This document shows positions 1-10,795 of a DNA stretch of 64,000 nt, piece by piece. A program made the translations under genes and the position numbers. Every line of letters begins with the position of its first letter. The stretch's first letter is position 1. The notes below the pieces were generated by a model, which was given only the letters and a program-made list of their open reading frames with translations, did no database searches and had not been told where the DNA came from. Origin of the DNA: Eonycteris spelaea (taxonomy: Eukaryota; Chordata; Mammalia; Chiroptera; Pteropodidae); NCBI GenBank assembly GCA_003508835.1, contig PUFA01000068.1, positions 8,999,501 to 9,063,500 of the forward strand. The letters are read 5' to 3'.

Positions 1-184
1 TGGAGTCAACGTGTTTTGGTTAAAGCCAGCTTTTGCTATGCTGCTTTGGACTAGTTGCTTTAAACCTGTTTAAGCCTCAGTTTTCTTCCGTTGTAAAATG
101 AAGTGGAATCACCTGCCTCATAGGGTTAAAGCAAAGATGGAAATAAAAAACACGTTGTTAAAATGCCTGATGGATAATTTTTCA

Positions 185-870
185 ATAAATTTGTAAAACT
201 TTTATTGTGCTAAAATACATATACCATGAAATTTACTATTAGTGACATTATGCACCAAATACCACTCTCTAGTTCCAGAACATTTTTATGACCCCCAGAA
301 GGGAACCCCATACGCATGAAGCAGTCACTCTCCATTCCTCTCTCTCCATAGCCCATGGCAATCACTCTCCTGCTTTTTGTCTCTACAGAATTACCTGCTC
401 TGGATATTTTATAGAAATGAAATCATACAATATGTGGCCTTTTGTGTCTGCCTTCCTTCATTTAGCATAATGTTTTCAAGGTCATCTACACTGTAGAATA
501 TATTAGTATTTCATTCTCTTTTGGCTAATATTCCATTGAATAGATATACCACATTTTGTTTACCTCTTAATCTACTGATGAATATTTGGATTTCTACTTT
601 TTAACTATTATGAATAATGCTGCTATGAACATTTATATACGAGGTTTTATTTGAACACTTGCTTTTATTCTTTGGGGTATATACTCAGGAGCAGAATTGC
701 TAGGTCATGTGATAACTCTATATTTAACTTTTTGAGGGATCACCAAACTTTTCCACAGCAGTGGCACAATTTTACAGTCCCACCAGCAGCATATGAGGAG
801 TCTCTCCACCAATACACGTATTGTCCATTTTTTAGTTATAGCTATCAAGAAACTTTTAAAAAAGTATATT
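185..870 (-). mobile_element. Old LINE-1 fragment, antisense
   Basis: Read on the minus strand this is the 3' end of an old mammalian L1. The plus strand has the typical reversed phrases, for example a stretch on sites giving way to 'cattgaatagatatacc', and the 'gaataatgctgctatgaac' type of L1 3'-end segment. It is 5'-truncated with no intact ORF. Edges are approximate. Confidence 0.7.
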
Positions 871-1108
871 GATTAGGGATCTAAACTTAAAAGGTAATGG
901 TTCTTTTTTTTTTTTTTTTTAATTTTTTTCCTTTTTTCTATATTTTAACCCTGTGGTAACTTTCTGACACCTCACTTAAAACCCAAAAGGTCAGAAAGAT
1001 CATGAGTCCCTGCTTTCACAGTCTGTATTTGTACTGAAAATCAAGATCAAGCAAGCTTTTGCCCTCTGCTCCACTAGAGGATTTGTCCTCCCTGAGCTCT
1101 CCTTAGAA

Positions 1109-1117
1109 AAGGTAGTG
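1109..1117. repeat. Target-site duplication, left copy
   Basis: AAGGTAGTG is identical to 1357-1365 and directly flanks the hybrid SINE. Confidence 0.85.
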
Positions 1118-1356
1118 GGTTTTTTTTTTCTTTTTTTAAATTATTATTATTATATGCCTACAGCACCTGGTCTTTCTAGATGTTCTCCCATCCAGGTACT
1201 AACCAGGCCCAACCCTGCTAAGCTTCCAAGATCAGACATCGGGCTTGTTCAGGGTGGCATGGCTGTAGACCATAGGCCGTGGCTCCACTGGGCACAAACC
1301 CAGCACCTTTGCCTGGAAAGCAGACTTGCTAACCGCTACACTATGGAACCACGTCC
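1118..1356 (-). mobile_element. Hybrid tRNA-Val / 5S rRNA SINE (fruit-bat MEG-TR type)
   Basis: The element reads on the minus strand. Positions 1350 down to about 1281 form a tRNA-Val-like unit that starts GGTTCCATAGTGTAGCGGTT, with a good A box (TAGTGTAGCGG), an anticodon stem/loop with TCC where Val-UAC tRNA has TAC, and a mutated B box (GGTTTGTGCCC). After a 10-nt linker, 1270 down to 1156 is nearly a whole 5S rRNA: GTCTACAGCCATGCCACC at its 5' end, the internal promoter (GAAGCTTAGCAGGGTTGGG, GGTTAGTACCTGGATGGG) and the 3' terminal GGTGCTGTAGGC. About three bases are missing near the 5S GATCTC region. A TAA-repeat and A-rich tail follows (1118-1155 as T-rich on plus). The 9-bp direct repeat AAGGTAGTG at 1109-1117 and 1357-1365 is the target-site duplication. 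From established knowledge, tRNA/5S hybrid SINEs occur in Pteropodidae. It is a retrotransposed copy, not a functional 5S or tRNA gene. Confidence 0.88.
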
Positions 1357-1365
1357 AAGGTAGTG
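1357..1365. repeat. Target-site duplication, right copy
   Basis: AAGGTAGTG is identical to 1109-1117. No mismatch, which fits a fairly recent insertion. Confidence 0.85.
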
Positions 1366-1490
1366 ATTCTTAATCACCTAATAATTATTTGTGGAACTCA
1401 CGGCCAAGCCCTCCCTAGATTTTCTCAATACAAGTCTTTAAATGTAAAGCTAGGAATTAATATTCCTTATTAAGAACCATTACCTAAGTT

Positions 1491-1963
1491 AATGTTTCTC
1501 AAAGTTTGGTCTGGGGATCCCTGGGGCCTCCCAGGACCCTTTCAAGGGGAGTCCTTTGAAAGTAAAACTATTTTTGTAATAATACTAAGACAGTATTTGC
1601 TTTTTTCATTTTCATTCTCTCATGAATGTACAGTAAAGTTTTCCAAAGTCTTCATGACATGTGATAGCATAACAGATTGAATGCATAAGCAGAGATGAGA
1701 GTCCAGCTGTCTTCTATTAAGCCAGATATGAAAGAGATTTACAAAAATGTAAAACAGTACCACTCCTCTTATGAGTTTTATTTTTAAAGTGTTCTCTATG
1801 ACATGTGATGGGTTTATCATTGCTTTTCAATGAATTAATAAGCATTTTTTTAATTTCTCAGTTTTAATGGTAAATGTTAGTAGAAATAATCTACGTAAAC
1901 AAATTTTTTGAGATCACAATTGAAAGTATAAAAAGGTCTTAAGACCAACCAAATGAGAACTGT
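1491..1963 (+). mobile_element. Internally deleted hAT DNA transposon with transposase C-terminus remnant
   Basis: The left end (TGTTTCTCAAAGTTTGGTCT) and right end (AAGACCAACC.AATGAGAAC) are degenerate inverted repeats of the hAT 'TTCTCAAAGT/ACTTTGAGAA' type. Between about 1671 and 1775 a plus-strand frame keeps the last part of a hAT transposase: NRLNA, one stop, AEMRVQLSSIKP, then DMKEIYKNVKQYHSS. This resembles the C-terminal dimerisation segment found in Zaphod/ZBED-type transposases. The rest of the transposase is missing, so the copy is dead. The subfamily name is uncertain. Confidence 0.65.
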
Positions 1964-2004
1964 ACACTTTGGAAAGGAAGGAAACAAAAATAACTATTAC
2001 CTAT

Positions 2005-2220
2005 TTGTTGAATATCCACCATATAATTACTATTAGGTTAAGCTTTTTACATATTTTGTTTCATTTCATTTTTCCAATAACTCAGAACATATGTGTACTT
2101 AACCTCATTTTCACAGGGGTAAATTTAGTCTCAAAGAAGTTAACTTGGCTAGTTCATAGGTTGAGGAGCCAGGATTTCAACTTAGGTCTTTAGAATAAAT
2201 GCTCTAAATCACTACCATAA
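2005..2220 (-). repeat. MIR-like ancient SINE, antisense
   Basis: Reversed MIR-style wording is visible: a segment resembling a decayed 'attttacagatgagg', then a 'caggatttcaacttaggtct' phrase and 'aaatcactaccata'. Strongly diverged. Confidence 0.5.
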
Positions 2221-3004
2221 TCTTAAAAACGTAATGCCATGATGACTCATCTATCTCTGTATTATCAGGCCTCAGAAAGGGTAACCTTTGAAATCTTTGT
2301 AAACTTAAGTGGTGCACTTGCCTAAATGAAAGTATTCCCATGTTCTCTGTAGTGGTCCTCAGTGCAAGGACTGCTAAATATGAGATAATCTAGGCATGAA
2401 TAGTTGCAGTTGACACCACGCATACCTTTTTCTGGAAAGCTGATTTTCATGTTTTATTGCAACATAAATATAAATATTCAGTTAAGAAAAACAATCTGCA
2501 AATTGTGACCCTCTAGAAAAATGTTATTTTCTTAATCTCATATCTAGTCAGTCCTCTGAAGAACCTGTCATTGCAGGAATGACGAAGTGGCAATTATTGT
2601 TCTAACTTGTTGGTATCCACCATGGAGAAGCCAATGAATCAATCAGGTGTTGCCTGTTTATATAGAATAAAACTTAGGGTAATTTTTTTCATGTGGCGCT
2701 TTTTAGTTTCTAAAAAATAAAATTTTTGCTAATTAGCTTCGCCTGATATAGTCCTTTTCAAGATTTAATTGTTGCCTACAGATTAAAAATTAATGTGTAG
2801 GCAGTCACTTTTCAAGAAACTGATTCTCTTCTAGCATCTTCTGTGAACAATTATTTCAGAGAATAGCAGAATTTTTTGCTTAATAATTGATATTTCATTT
2901 ACCATCTTCCTCATTTTACTCCTCTGTCCTCACCCCATCCCAGTGCTGTTTTAAAGATTCAATTTAGGGATCAGCATATTTTATAGAAAATGAGTTGTTT
3001 ACTT

Positions 3005-3560
3005 ATTTGAGAAACATTAATTGTCTAGTGTGTGCCAGGCACTGGGTTAGGACTGAGGATACTATGATGAACCAAAAAATAGATAAGTTTGCTCCTGAAA
3101 TTTATAGTCTAATGACAAATATGGACATTAAACAATCACATCCATATATGTAATTTTTTGAAAGTTTATATGAACTGTAGTACATGATGTTATTAAAAGC
3201 CTAATTGGAGGATTGTCCTAGGAAGGTTGGAAGAAATCTGAAACCAAAATGGCGGATAGGGAGAAGCATGACTTTTGCGTATGGCAAGTGAAAGGATCAC
3301 CTAAGTAGATGGATATATGCTTCTGGAGCTTAGAGAAGAAGTCTGGGCAGGAGATATAAATTTGTGAATTGTGTGCCAATAGGTAGTTGATATCATTGGC
3401 TGAGGTGAGATGATTTAGGCAGAGTGTATTCAGTGAGAAAAGAAGAGTATCTAGGACTAAGTTTTGAGAAATGCTAGTGGTTAATGAACAGCTAAAATAG
3501 AATATAGAAGGAGGCAGAGATAGAGGTCTGATAAATAGGAGGAAAACTAGTGGAATACAG
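3005..3560 (-). repeat. L2 LINE fragment, antisense
   Basis: It begins with 'gtgtgccaggcactgggtt' and continues through a decayed reverse complement of the L2 3' end and 3' ORF region ('ctgggcaggagatataaatt'). Confidence 0.6.
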
Positions 3561-3604
3561 TGTTAAACATTTCAAGAGGAGAGAATGTTTTAAGAAGTAC
3601 CAAA

Positions 3605-3840
3605 GTCCAGACTCTTCTTATCATGGCTTGTAAAGAAGGCTCTGTGTGTTCTGATCCCTTCCCACCTCTGTGACCTCATCAATTACCATCTTGCTGCTGG
3701 CCCACTTTTATTCTTTAAACATGTCTGCTCTTTCGTACCTTAGGATTTGTGTGTTTGTGTTCCCTTTGCTTCCCCCCAGTTCAGATGTCCTCTCAGAGAA
3801 GAGTACAGGCCCTCCATGCCCTTTGGCAGGATTGTTGTCA
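3605..3840 (+). repeat. L2-like LINE fragment, sense
   Basis: Short phrases such as 'ccccagttcagatgtcctct' match the 3' part of L2 in the sense direction. Weak and diverged. Confidence 0.45.
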
Positions 3841-5284
3841 GACTCTATCAAACTTTGAATTTCATTATACAATTCAGATTAAATTATGCTTTGGCCTCAA
3901 ATTCAGTTCTGAATCAAATATTTAGGACATGTTAAAGAAAATTAATTTTGCAAAAGTTTTTAGCAGTAGTAAAGAAGAATTTTTAGATTTTTAGAGTGCA
4001 TCCTCCCTAAGGATTCTTTAAAATGTATTGATGAAATGGTGAGAGCGACATCTCTTTTATATCCTTCACCAAGTGTATTGCACAATAGAGTAATGGGAAA
4101 GCTGAAAAGGAGGTGCCCGGTCTTCTCTGTTAGGCATGTACAAATAATGACCAGCAAGTAAGTCACAGTATTGATAATCCAATGGATACAGAGCAGTAGT
4201 AAAGTAGATTAATATTTTTGAAAGATGAGAATACTGCTTGACAAAGACTGTTTTAAAAGACAGTTTAAGGCTGTGAGTTCACTTCAGTTCAGTGAACATT
4301 TACTGAACTGACAGTAGAAAAGTGATAGGAGGTTGAGAATTGGGGGACTTTGGGGAAGTTGCTGAATAAGTTCTTCCCAGCTAAAGTAAAATAATTCCTC
4401 TATTCTTTAAAAATATAAAGATCAGCTCTTAAATTTCAAGACCAGAAAGAATAAATGGCCAGGCAATCAGGGACCATTTTCTAGTATTGCACTTGCCAAT
4501 TTAAGGCTTCTTAAAACTCCCCTCAAGGGAGAAAATGACCTTTGAAGAACCTTTTTTTGGTAACTTTACTTTTTTTTTTTAAAAAGCCATTTTTGTAGCT
4601 ATCTTGGCTGATGTGTATTGAATGTACTTTTGTTATCTTAAACATCAACTCCAAGCTCATGGACTTTCCTTATATAGCTTTCCTCTCTCGATAATTTGGC
4701 ACAAGAATACTTTTTAGTGCTGTGCGTTTTGTTTTTCTGCTCGTCTCTTCTCACAGCAGTAACTGGCCTTTCACCGGTTTGTGTTTTATTTTAGAAATGG
4801 CCTTGTTCTCAGATCTTATTTTAAATGTTAGTTGGCCCAAGCCTTGCTGCAAATGGTTTTCATGTATGTAGATGGGGAAAATAAAAAATCAGCATGAATT
4901 AAGATAAGAGTGACTTCACATATATACCTAGAAACAAAATCATTGCAAAGATACTAGAAATTAAGGTCAAGCTGCCCCAATCTTTTACTCATGGAAGAAT
5001 TTGAAGACCAGAAAGGCTAAATGACTCGCTAAAGTTTGCAAAATATTGGTGAAAATTTATCATTCTCATAATTTACATGAAGGCAACATATCCCAGAGAG
5101 CTATAATGTTAACACATAAAACAAATGAGATATTCATAAGGAATGGAAATATACCAAACTACTTACCCTAGGTTTCTTTGAGAAGGAGGAGACGGGGCTA
5201 TATTACAAATTTTTCTATCTTATTTTCTGAGCTTGCCAATGTTCAGGTATGAGCATCATTATTTTAATATAATTAGGGCTATGA

Positions 5285-5505
5285 ACATTACAATTAGATC
5301 TGGATTTGAACCTGGCCTTTACTATTTATTAAGCTATGATTCTGTGACTTTTGGGAAAGCTTCTTAACTCTCTGAGCTTCAGTTTCTTAGTCTGAAAAAT
5401 AGAAGTAATAATACTTTATTGAGTTAACTATAAAAGAGTTAACTATAAGGTTCTTAACATCTGATGCCTGGCCCACAAGGAGCACTTGCTAATGGTAGCC
5501 ACTAT
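5285..5505 (+). repeat. MIR SINE, sense
   Basis: MIR core-like text: 'ctggatttgaacctggcctt', 'gagcttcagtttcttagtct' and a 'gatgcctggcccacaaggag' 3' end. Confidence 0.6.
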
Positions 5506-5508
5506 CAG

Positions 5509-5531
5509 TGCTACTACTACTACTACTACTA
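5509..5531. repeat. (CTA)n trinucleotide run
   Basis: About seven uninterrupted CTA/ACT units, at the end of the preceding MIR. Confidence 0.9.
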
Positions 5532-6454
5532 TCACTAATTTTATAATAGAACACAGGGCACGGACATAGGTGATCATTATTGAATGATTTAAGCATTCCT
5601 CTGCTTAAAGACTAGATGTTAAGCTAGGCAATTTTTCAATATACTGTCCAGTTCATTTTATATTTCTGTTAATTCAGAGGAAGCACCATGGCCATCAGTT
5701 TTTACTTACCCTAGTAGAATAATACTTAACTCTTGGGTACCTCAGTCAGAGCCTGATCCTTACCATAATTAAAATAAAAATCCCTGACCCTCTTTATGTT
5801 TTATAATGGAGAATTTATCCTGCATCGCTAGGGAAAATTTTTAATCCTCATTAAAATAACCTTATTGCTACTCATCTTGGAGCAGTCCGCTTGGAATTGC
5901 CATATGAGAAGCAGATGCCCTTGTGGCTTAAATTTGTAGATCTTTTTAGAAACTACTGCTGTCCCTGTACCTAGTACCTTAATACAAATAACTCATTTCT
6001 TTTGAGCAGCAATCCCATTGATCTTCCTTGTATTTCAAGAGGATAACTGATAATTTCTGTAAATCTCCCTCACAACCCCAAAAGTCAATTTCACCTAGGC
6101 CACCTTGTTTCCATTTATGCCCTGGAAAATCTCAAAATATCCTTTATTGTTAGTGAACATCTGTACATATAATTTCTTGTGATACAGTACCAGAAAGAAA
6201 TGTCATTTTATTTATTTAGATATACTGTTGACAACCTACCTAGAAGTTGCACAGCCACAGATTGGAAACTCAAGGCCTTATAATTTTTGAATTTATTGTT
6301 TGGGAAAGACCTAGATTGTTTGACCCATTTTAAGTACTAAATAACAGCCACAGTAATATATGTTCGAGTATTTTTCTGTACATTATTTTTAATGTCACTG
6401 TTTTTGAGGATATTGTGCTCTTCTAGTTTACAACTGAGGAATGCTGTTATCATC

Positions 6455-6965
6455 ATTAGTACTCATTCATTCAACATGAGCACCTGTTTTATCTTAGGCA
6501 CTAGAGATGCAAAGATGAATAAAACATGATTTCTGCTCTGGAAAATTTCATAGTTTATTGGAGGAGAAAGATACTGAAATACATAATTACATTGCAAAGT
6601 GATATGTTCTATATAATATACGACAAAGAGTTATAGTCACATAAAAGAGGGAACAATAAATTGAAGGGTGTATGCTAAGGTTACAAAGGGAAAGTAACGT
6701 TCTAGCCAAGACTGGAAGGATAGATGTACATTTGCCATTTGGAGAGAAAAGAGCAAGGGATGAGCATTACAAATACAAAGACTGTGTAAGGAAAATGTCT
6801 TCAGTGCAGCTGGAGAAAAGGCTTTGTAAAGGAAAGTCAAGTCAAAGTTAGGAGTTTTAATTTTATCCGTGGAGCACTGAAGAATCATGATAGATTTTTA
6901 AATTAGGGCTGATATCAAATTTAAGTTGGAAAATGTGTAGTAGTTTAGGGCTGGAGGAAGAAAGA
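6455..6965 (-). repeat. L2 LINE fragment, antisense
   Basis: It starts with 'cattcattcaacatgagcac' and continues through the reversed L2 3' region, including 'gcactagagatgcaaagat' and 'gttttaattttatccgtgg'. Confidence 0.65.
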
Positions 6966-6994
6966 CAGGTGGCAGACATCAATTAAAAATCTGT

Positions 6995-7405
6995 TGTAGT
7001 GCAGCATGGATGGACCTGGAAGGTATTATGTTAATGAAATAAGTCAGACAAAGACAAATACCATATGATATTACTTATAAGTGGAATCTAAAGAACGAAA
7101 TAAACAAAACAGAAAACAGATTCATTGATGCAGGAAACAAGCTGATGGTTGCTTGGGGGGGGGAACTGGTTGAAAAATGTGAAGGGATTAAGAAGTACAA
7201 ATTGGTAGTTATAAAATAGTCATAGGGATATGAAATATAGCATAGAGGATATAGTCAGTAATATGGTAATTAAGTTCATTGTTGTTTATAAAACAAAAAA
7301 AAAAGGGGGATCACTTTATAAATTATATAAATGTCTAACCACTATGTTGTACACCTGAAACTAATATAAAATAATATTGAATGTCAGCTATAATTGAAAA
7401 ATTAA
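6995..7405 (+). mobile_element. LINE-1 3' end fragment, sense
   Basis: Typical L1 3'UTR-proximal text ('atggacctggaaggtattat', 'taagtggaatctaaagaacg', 'actatgttgtacacctgaaa') ending in an A-rich stretch near 7400. A short G-run (7155-7163) interrupts it. Confidence 0.8.
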
Positions 7406-7672
7406 AAAATGGGGAGCGGTGAAGGGGTGGAAGAGAATAAGAGGTTCAAGTTTCCTGATATAAAGCAAATAAGTTAGGGGGATGAGGTGTACAGCATAGG
7501 GAATATAGTCAGTAATATTGTAATAGTGTTGTATGGTGTCAGGTGGTTGCTGGACTTTTACGTGGTGGTCACTTCTTTAGGTATATAAATGTTAACTATA
7601 TGGTATACACTTGAAACTAACACAATATTGTATGTTAGTTGTAGTTTAATAAAAATATTAGTTTTTAAAAAA
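7406..7672 (+). mobile_element. Second LINE-1 3' end, sense, directly abutting the first
   Basis: It repeats the same L1 3'UTR layout ('gtacagcatagggaatatag', 'ggtatacacttgaaactaac') from a different subfamily and ends A-rich at about 7670. The two L1 tails sit head to tail. Confidence 0.75.
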
Positions 7673-9147
7673 GCTATTGTTTTTCAAGCAAGACACAAGA
7701 GTTTGTACTAAGACAGGCCTGTGGAAATAAAGTATCTAGATTTTAGAGAGATTTCCTAGATATAAACAATATAATTTTGTTCTTAATATGATACAGGAAA
7801 TGGGGTGGAGGAATCTGTTTTGGGTGACTGGGTTGATTAACCGAGATTAACAGCTGGGAGAAATGTAGAAAGAAAAGCAGGATTGTTCATTCTTTTTGTT
7901 TGTTTGGGGGAGTAGGGCAAAAGTTTTCATTTTGTACAAGGTAGTCAGTGTTTTCAGAAACAGTCTAGTAAGAAGTCTGCATATCTGAATCTTGAGAGAG
8001 AGGTTACCATAGTAATAGTTTGAGTTCTTAACTGTTTATTTTTCCATTAGAAACTAAGGTTCTCAGAGGTTAAGTGTTCATGGTCTCAGGAAGGTGGCTT
8101 TAGAACCGAAATGTAAATTCCTAAGCTTCTTACCAACTAGGCCTTAATTGAACTGGCTTTTGGAAAGAAAAAAATAAATCTTTGATTCCCATTATAATTA
8201 TTTTACTGCTTCATTTCCTAGAGTATCTTTACTTAAAAAAAAAAAAGACAGGTATGTATATACACAGTCTTATTTTCTGCACTGTGTTTTCTGATGTTCA
8301 TGTTATTTGATTGATGACAAATGAAGAGTACTAATGATAATAGCTAAGGAACTCCAAACCTTTTCTGTTGTTCTAGTAAAACGTTAAAATTCAAAGATTA
8401 GATAGTCCTTAAGAAATATCTTTCATCTAATCTCAGTTCTTGCCATTTTTCTATATGAGAGGACTGTAAGAATGAAGATGTAGTGTCCACATCTGCAGGA
8501 ATTTAAAAATAAATTATTTTCTCTTTCAGATTGTTGAGCTATTGTCCTTTCTGAAACGCAGAGAATAAAGTGGACAGTTCTTCAAAATCTGCCCTCACCC
8601 CAAAACTTCAGGGGTCATTCAGCATTAATTGAAACATGGGTGGTTGTAAAGGACTTGAGTGGGCTTTAAACAAGGCAAATCACCATATATATCTAATATT
8701 ATTTTTTCACATATTTAAAATATAATTAGCATACCTTCTCCATTTGAAATTCTAGTTTTAACAGTTACTATCTAGATTCTCTATGTGGTTTTTTGGCTGT
8801 GGTATTTTTCCTTTACTTTGTTCTTGATTGCTGTGAAATGTAGTTGCCTGCTGTTTAAGGCAGCTGCAGTAGAGTGCACCCAGAAGTGGTTATAATTTTA
8901 TATTTAGTAAGCCATAGGGTTTGTAAAACATTTGCAAATTCCTTCAGGATAAAATAGTTTCTATAAATGTAACATTTTTAATGAAACTATTATTATTACC
9001 CATTAGAAAAATATAGCAGCTAACATGTGTGGATTTGTAGACAAGACAGACACATAAAACTTTTTTCCTGAAGAGCTCACTGAGTATTTAAATACTTATA
9101 AATAGTCATATGAATCCTATTTTTATATTCTTAATCTTGAATTGCAG

Positions 9148-9280
9148 AGCATTTACTCAAGTGTTTACCTTTGGTCCAACATTTCGAGCAGAGAATTCTC
9201 AGAGCCGGAGACACCTGGCAGAGTTTTATATGGTAGAAGCAGAGATTTCTTTCATTGAGAGCCTTCAAGATCTCATGAAG
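9148..9280 (+). CDS. NARS2: NARS2 exon (class II motif 2) - mitochondrial asparaginyl-tRNA synthetase
   Basis: This is the first visible exon of the mitochondrial asparaginyl-tRNA synthetase, which joins asparagine to mitochondrial tRNA-Asn using ATP in the matrix. The acceptor is TTGCAG and the donor AAG|GTAGGT. The first base completes a split codon, then 44 codons follow, from [18 protein letters not shown] to [10 protein letters not shown]. This is class II motif 2: FRAE is the ATP/acceptor-end contact, followed by the [11 protein letters not shown] strand. If the bat protein is 477 residues like the human one, this exon covers about residues 231-274. The exon ends in phase 0. The match to NARS2 rather than cytosolic NARS1 is clear from the next exons and from GAB2 lying next door. 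Confidence 0.95.
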
Positions 9281-9459
9281 GTAGGTACTCAAGTTTTAAA
9301 ATAGTCTCTAAATGTCAGGCATCTGTGACATTAAAATGCTTCTGTATACATTTTTACTTCAAACATCTGTGCATTACAAGCATTCATAGAATGAAGAAGA
9401 TGGAGAACTACTTAATTTAATAAACATCTGCTGAATGCTTTTAGTATACTAGTTTACTT

Positions 9460-9690
9460 AGAGTAAGACAGATTTAAATTCATATCCCAGGTCTGCCATT
9501 AACTTTGTTATGATGTTACCGAACATCGGTGATCTTCAGCTTCAATTGTAAAATGGGAGTAATAGTACCTATTTCATAAGGTTGTCGTGAGGAATAATGA
9601 AATAGTGTATATGATGTAAAGCACCTAACATGGGTCTATATGTAGCAGGCTCTGTAAACAGTGGCTCTTGGTATTTGCTAGGCAAATCAA
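9460..9690 (+). repeat. MIR SINE, sense
   Basis: MIR-like 'cccaggtctgccattaactt', then 'attgtaaaatgggagtaata' and a run ending 'gcaggctctgtaaacagtgg'. Confidence 0.65.
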
Positions 9691-9784
9691 TAAAATATCT
9701 CTATGGTTAGAGAAACATCTAACTAGCTATATTATAAACTATCCACAGGAGCTGTCAGAACTCTGTTTTGGGGGGCAAGGGATA

Positions 9785-9985
9785 AGGCTGGAGAGACAGT
9801 CAAGAGTCATATCATGAAAGAAGGACTTTGTGTTTAAATGCCATGCTAAGGAGCTTGAATTTCATTCAAAAGGTAAAGAAGAAAGAATTTTCAGTGGGAA
9901 AAGGCTATGGTCAGATTTATATTTAGAAAAATCTCTCTTGCAGCAATATGAAGAATGATTTAGAGGGAGATACAAATAGGGGCAG
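9785..9985 (-). repeat. L2 LINE fragment, antisense
   Basis: Reversed L2 text: 'taaggagcttgaatttcatt' and 'atggtcagatttatatttag' correspond to the L2 3' ORF region. Confidence 0.55.
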
Positions 9986-10139
9986 GAACCCTTTTGGAGG
10001 CAATTTCCATCAATTCTCACTTCTATTCATTTACATATCTTTCTAATCTTATTTACCCAGCAAATGACCCAATTCTACTTAAAACATAGATAACCAAATA
10101 TACCACCTAATAAAATGGGCTCACGACTTTATTATCCTG

Positions 10140-10575
10140 TCTTAGGTTCGATTTCCTAGGAAACATACTCTAAAGCAGAGATCTATGTGCAGGGGATGAT
10201 TGGAAAACAACACATGTAAGGAAAGAAAGCAAACAGCACTGAGCAGAGGGAAAAGTCAGCTGTGATGCAATTACAAACAGAGGCCTTAGTCAATGCTCTG
10301 AGAAACTTTGGAATTAGATGATCCTTTATGGTTGCTTCACTTGAAGACAAGGAAGCAGACCTTTGTGCCTCTGCCCATCAACCAGTCATTGGACATGGGC
10401 TAGCCTTAGGAAGAGGTATAACCTTGGTAAGGCAGCACTCTTGACCTGACAGTTCCTGGAGAGGGATTCAGCCATGAATCATCAGCAGTTACTATTCCCA
10501 GTAGATAAAACTCTGGCTCAAAGAGGTGTTCTGGCCACACACCACAGTATTCACTTCTGTAACCCTTTAACATGT
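10140..10575. repeat. Unclassified ancient dispersed repeat
   Basis: Phrases such as 'tctgcccatcaaccagtcat' and 'gccatgaatcatcagcagtt' look like a widespread old mammalian repeat, but I cannot assign a family or orientation. No ORF. Confidence 0.35.
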
Positions 10576-10594
10576 CCCACTGATTGTTCTAGAT

Positions 10595-10795
10595 CAGTGT
10601 CCCTCAGGGGCCATTTTTTAGTTGTCCTTAATAGGGGGTGAGCAGAGAAGTAGGGGAGAGTGGTTGCTAATGTCATCTAGTGGATAAAGGCTAGAGATGC
10701 TTTTCATCATCGTATAATGCACAGCCCACTCCCCACTCCCCCCACCCAACAAAGAATTATCTGGCCAAAAATGTCAATAGTAACACTATTGAGTA
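10595..10795 (+). mobile_element. MER20-like hAT-Charlie MITE
   Basis: It starts 'cagtgtccctcaggggccat' and contains 'aacaaagaattatctggcca' followed by 'aaaatgtcaatag', which is the MER20 3' half. It has no coding capacity. Confidence 0.65.

Larger units (their letters stand above)
1..9147 (+). other. NARS2: NARS2 intron upstream of first visible exon (partial)
   Basis: This intron lies before the first exon I can recognise and ends in a normal acceptor (pyrimidine/T-rich stretch, then TTGCAG at 9142-9147). No frame in it resembles the earlier NARS2 exons, so those must lie to the left of the window. Besides the repeats listed separately, 3840-5280 and 7680-9100 are AT-rich unique or strongly decayed sequence in which I see no gene. 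Confidence 0.7.

Noticed and set aside
1156..1270. A 5S rRNA gene
   Set aside because: It lacks about three internal bases, is fused to a tRNA-like unit, has a TAA/A-rich tail and sits between target-site duplications. It is part of a SINE.
1281..1350. A tRNA-Val gene
   Set aside because: The anticodon position, B box and T arm are altered, and it is the 5' module of the SINE.
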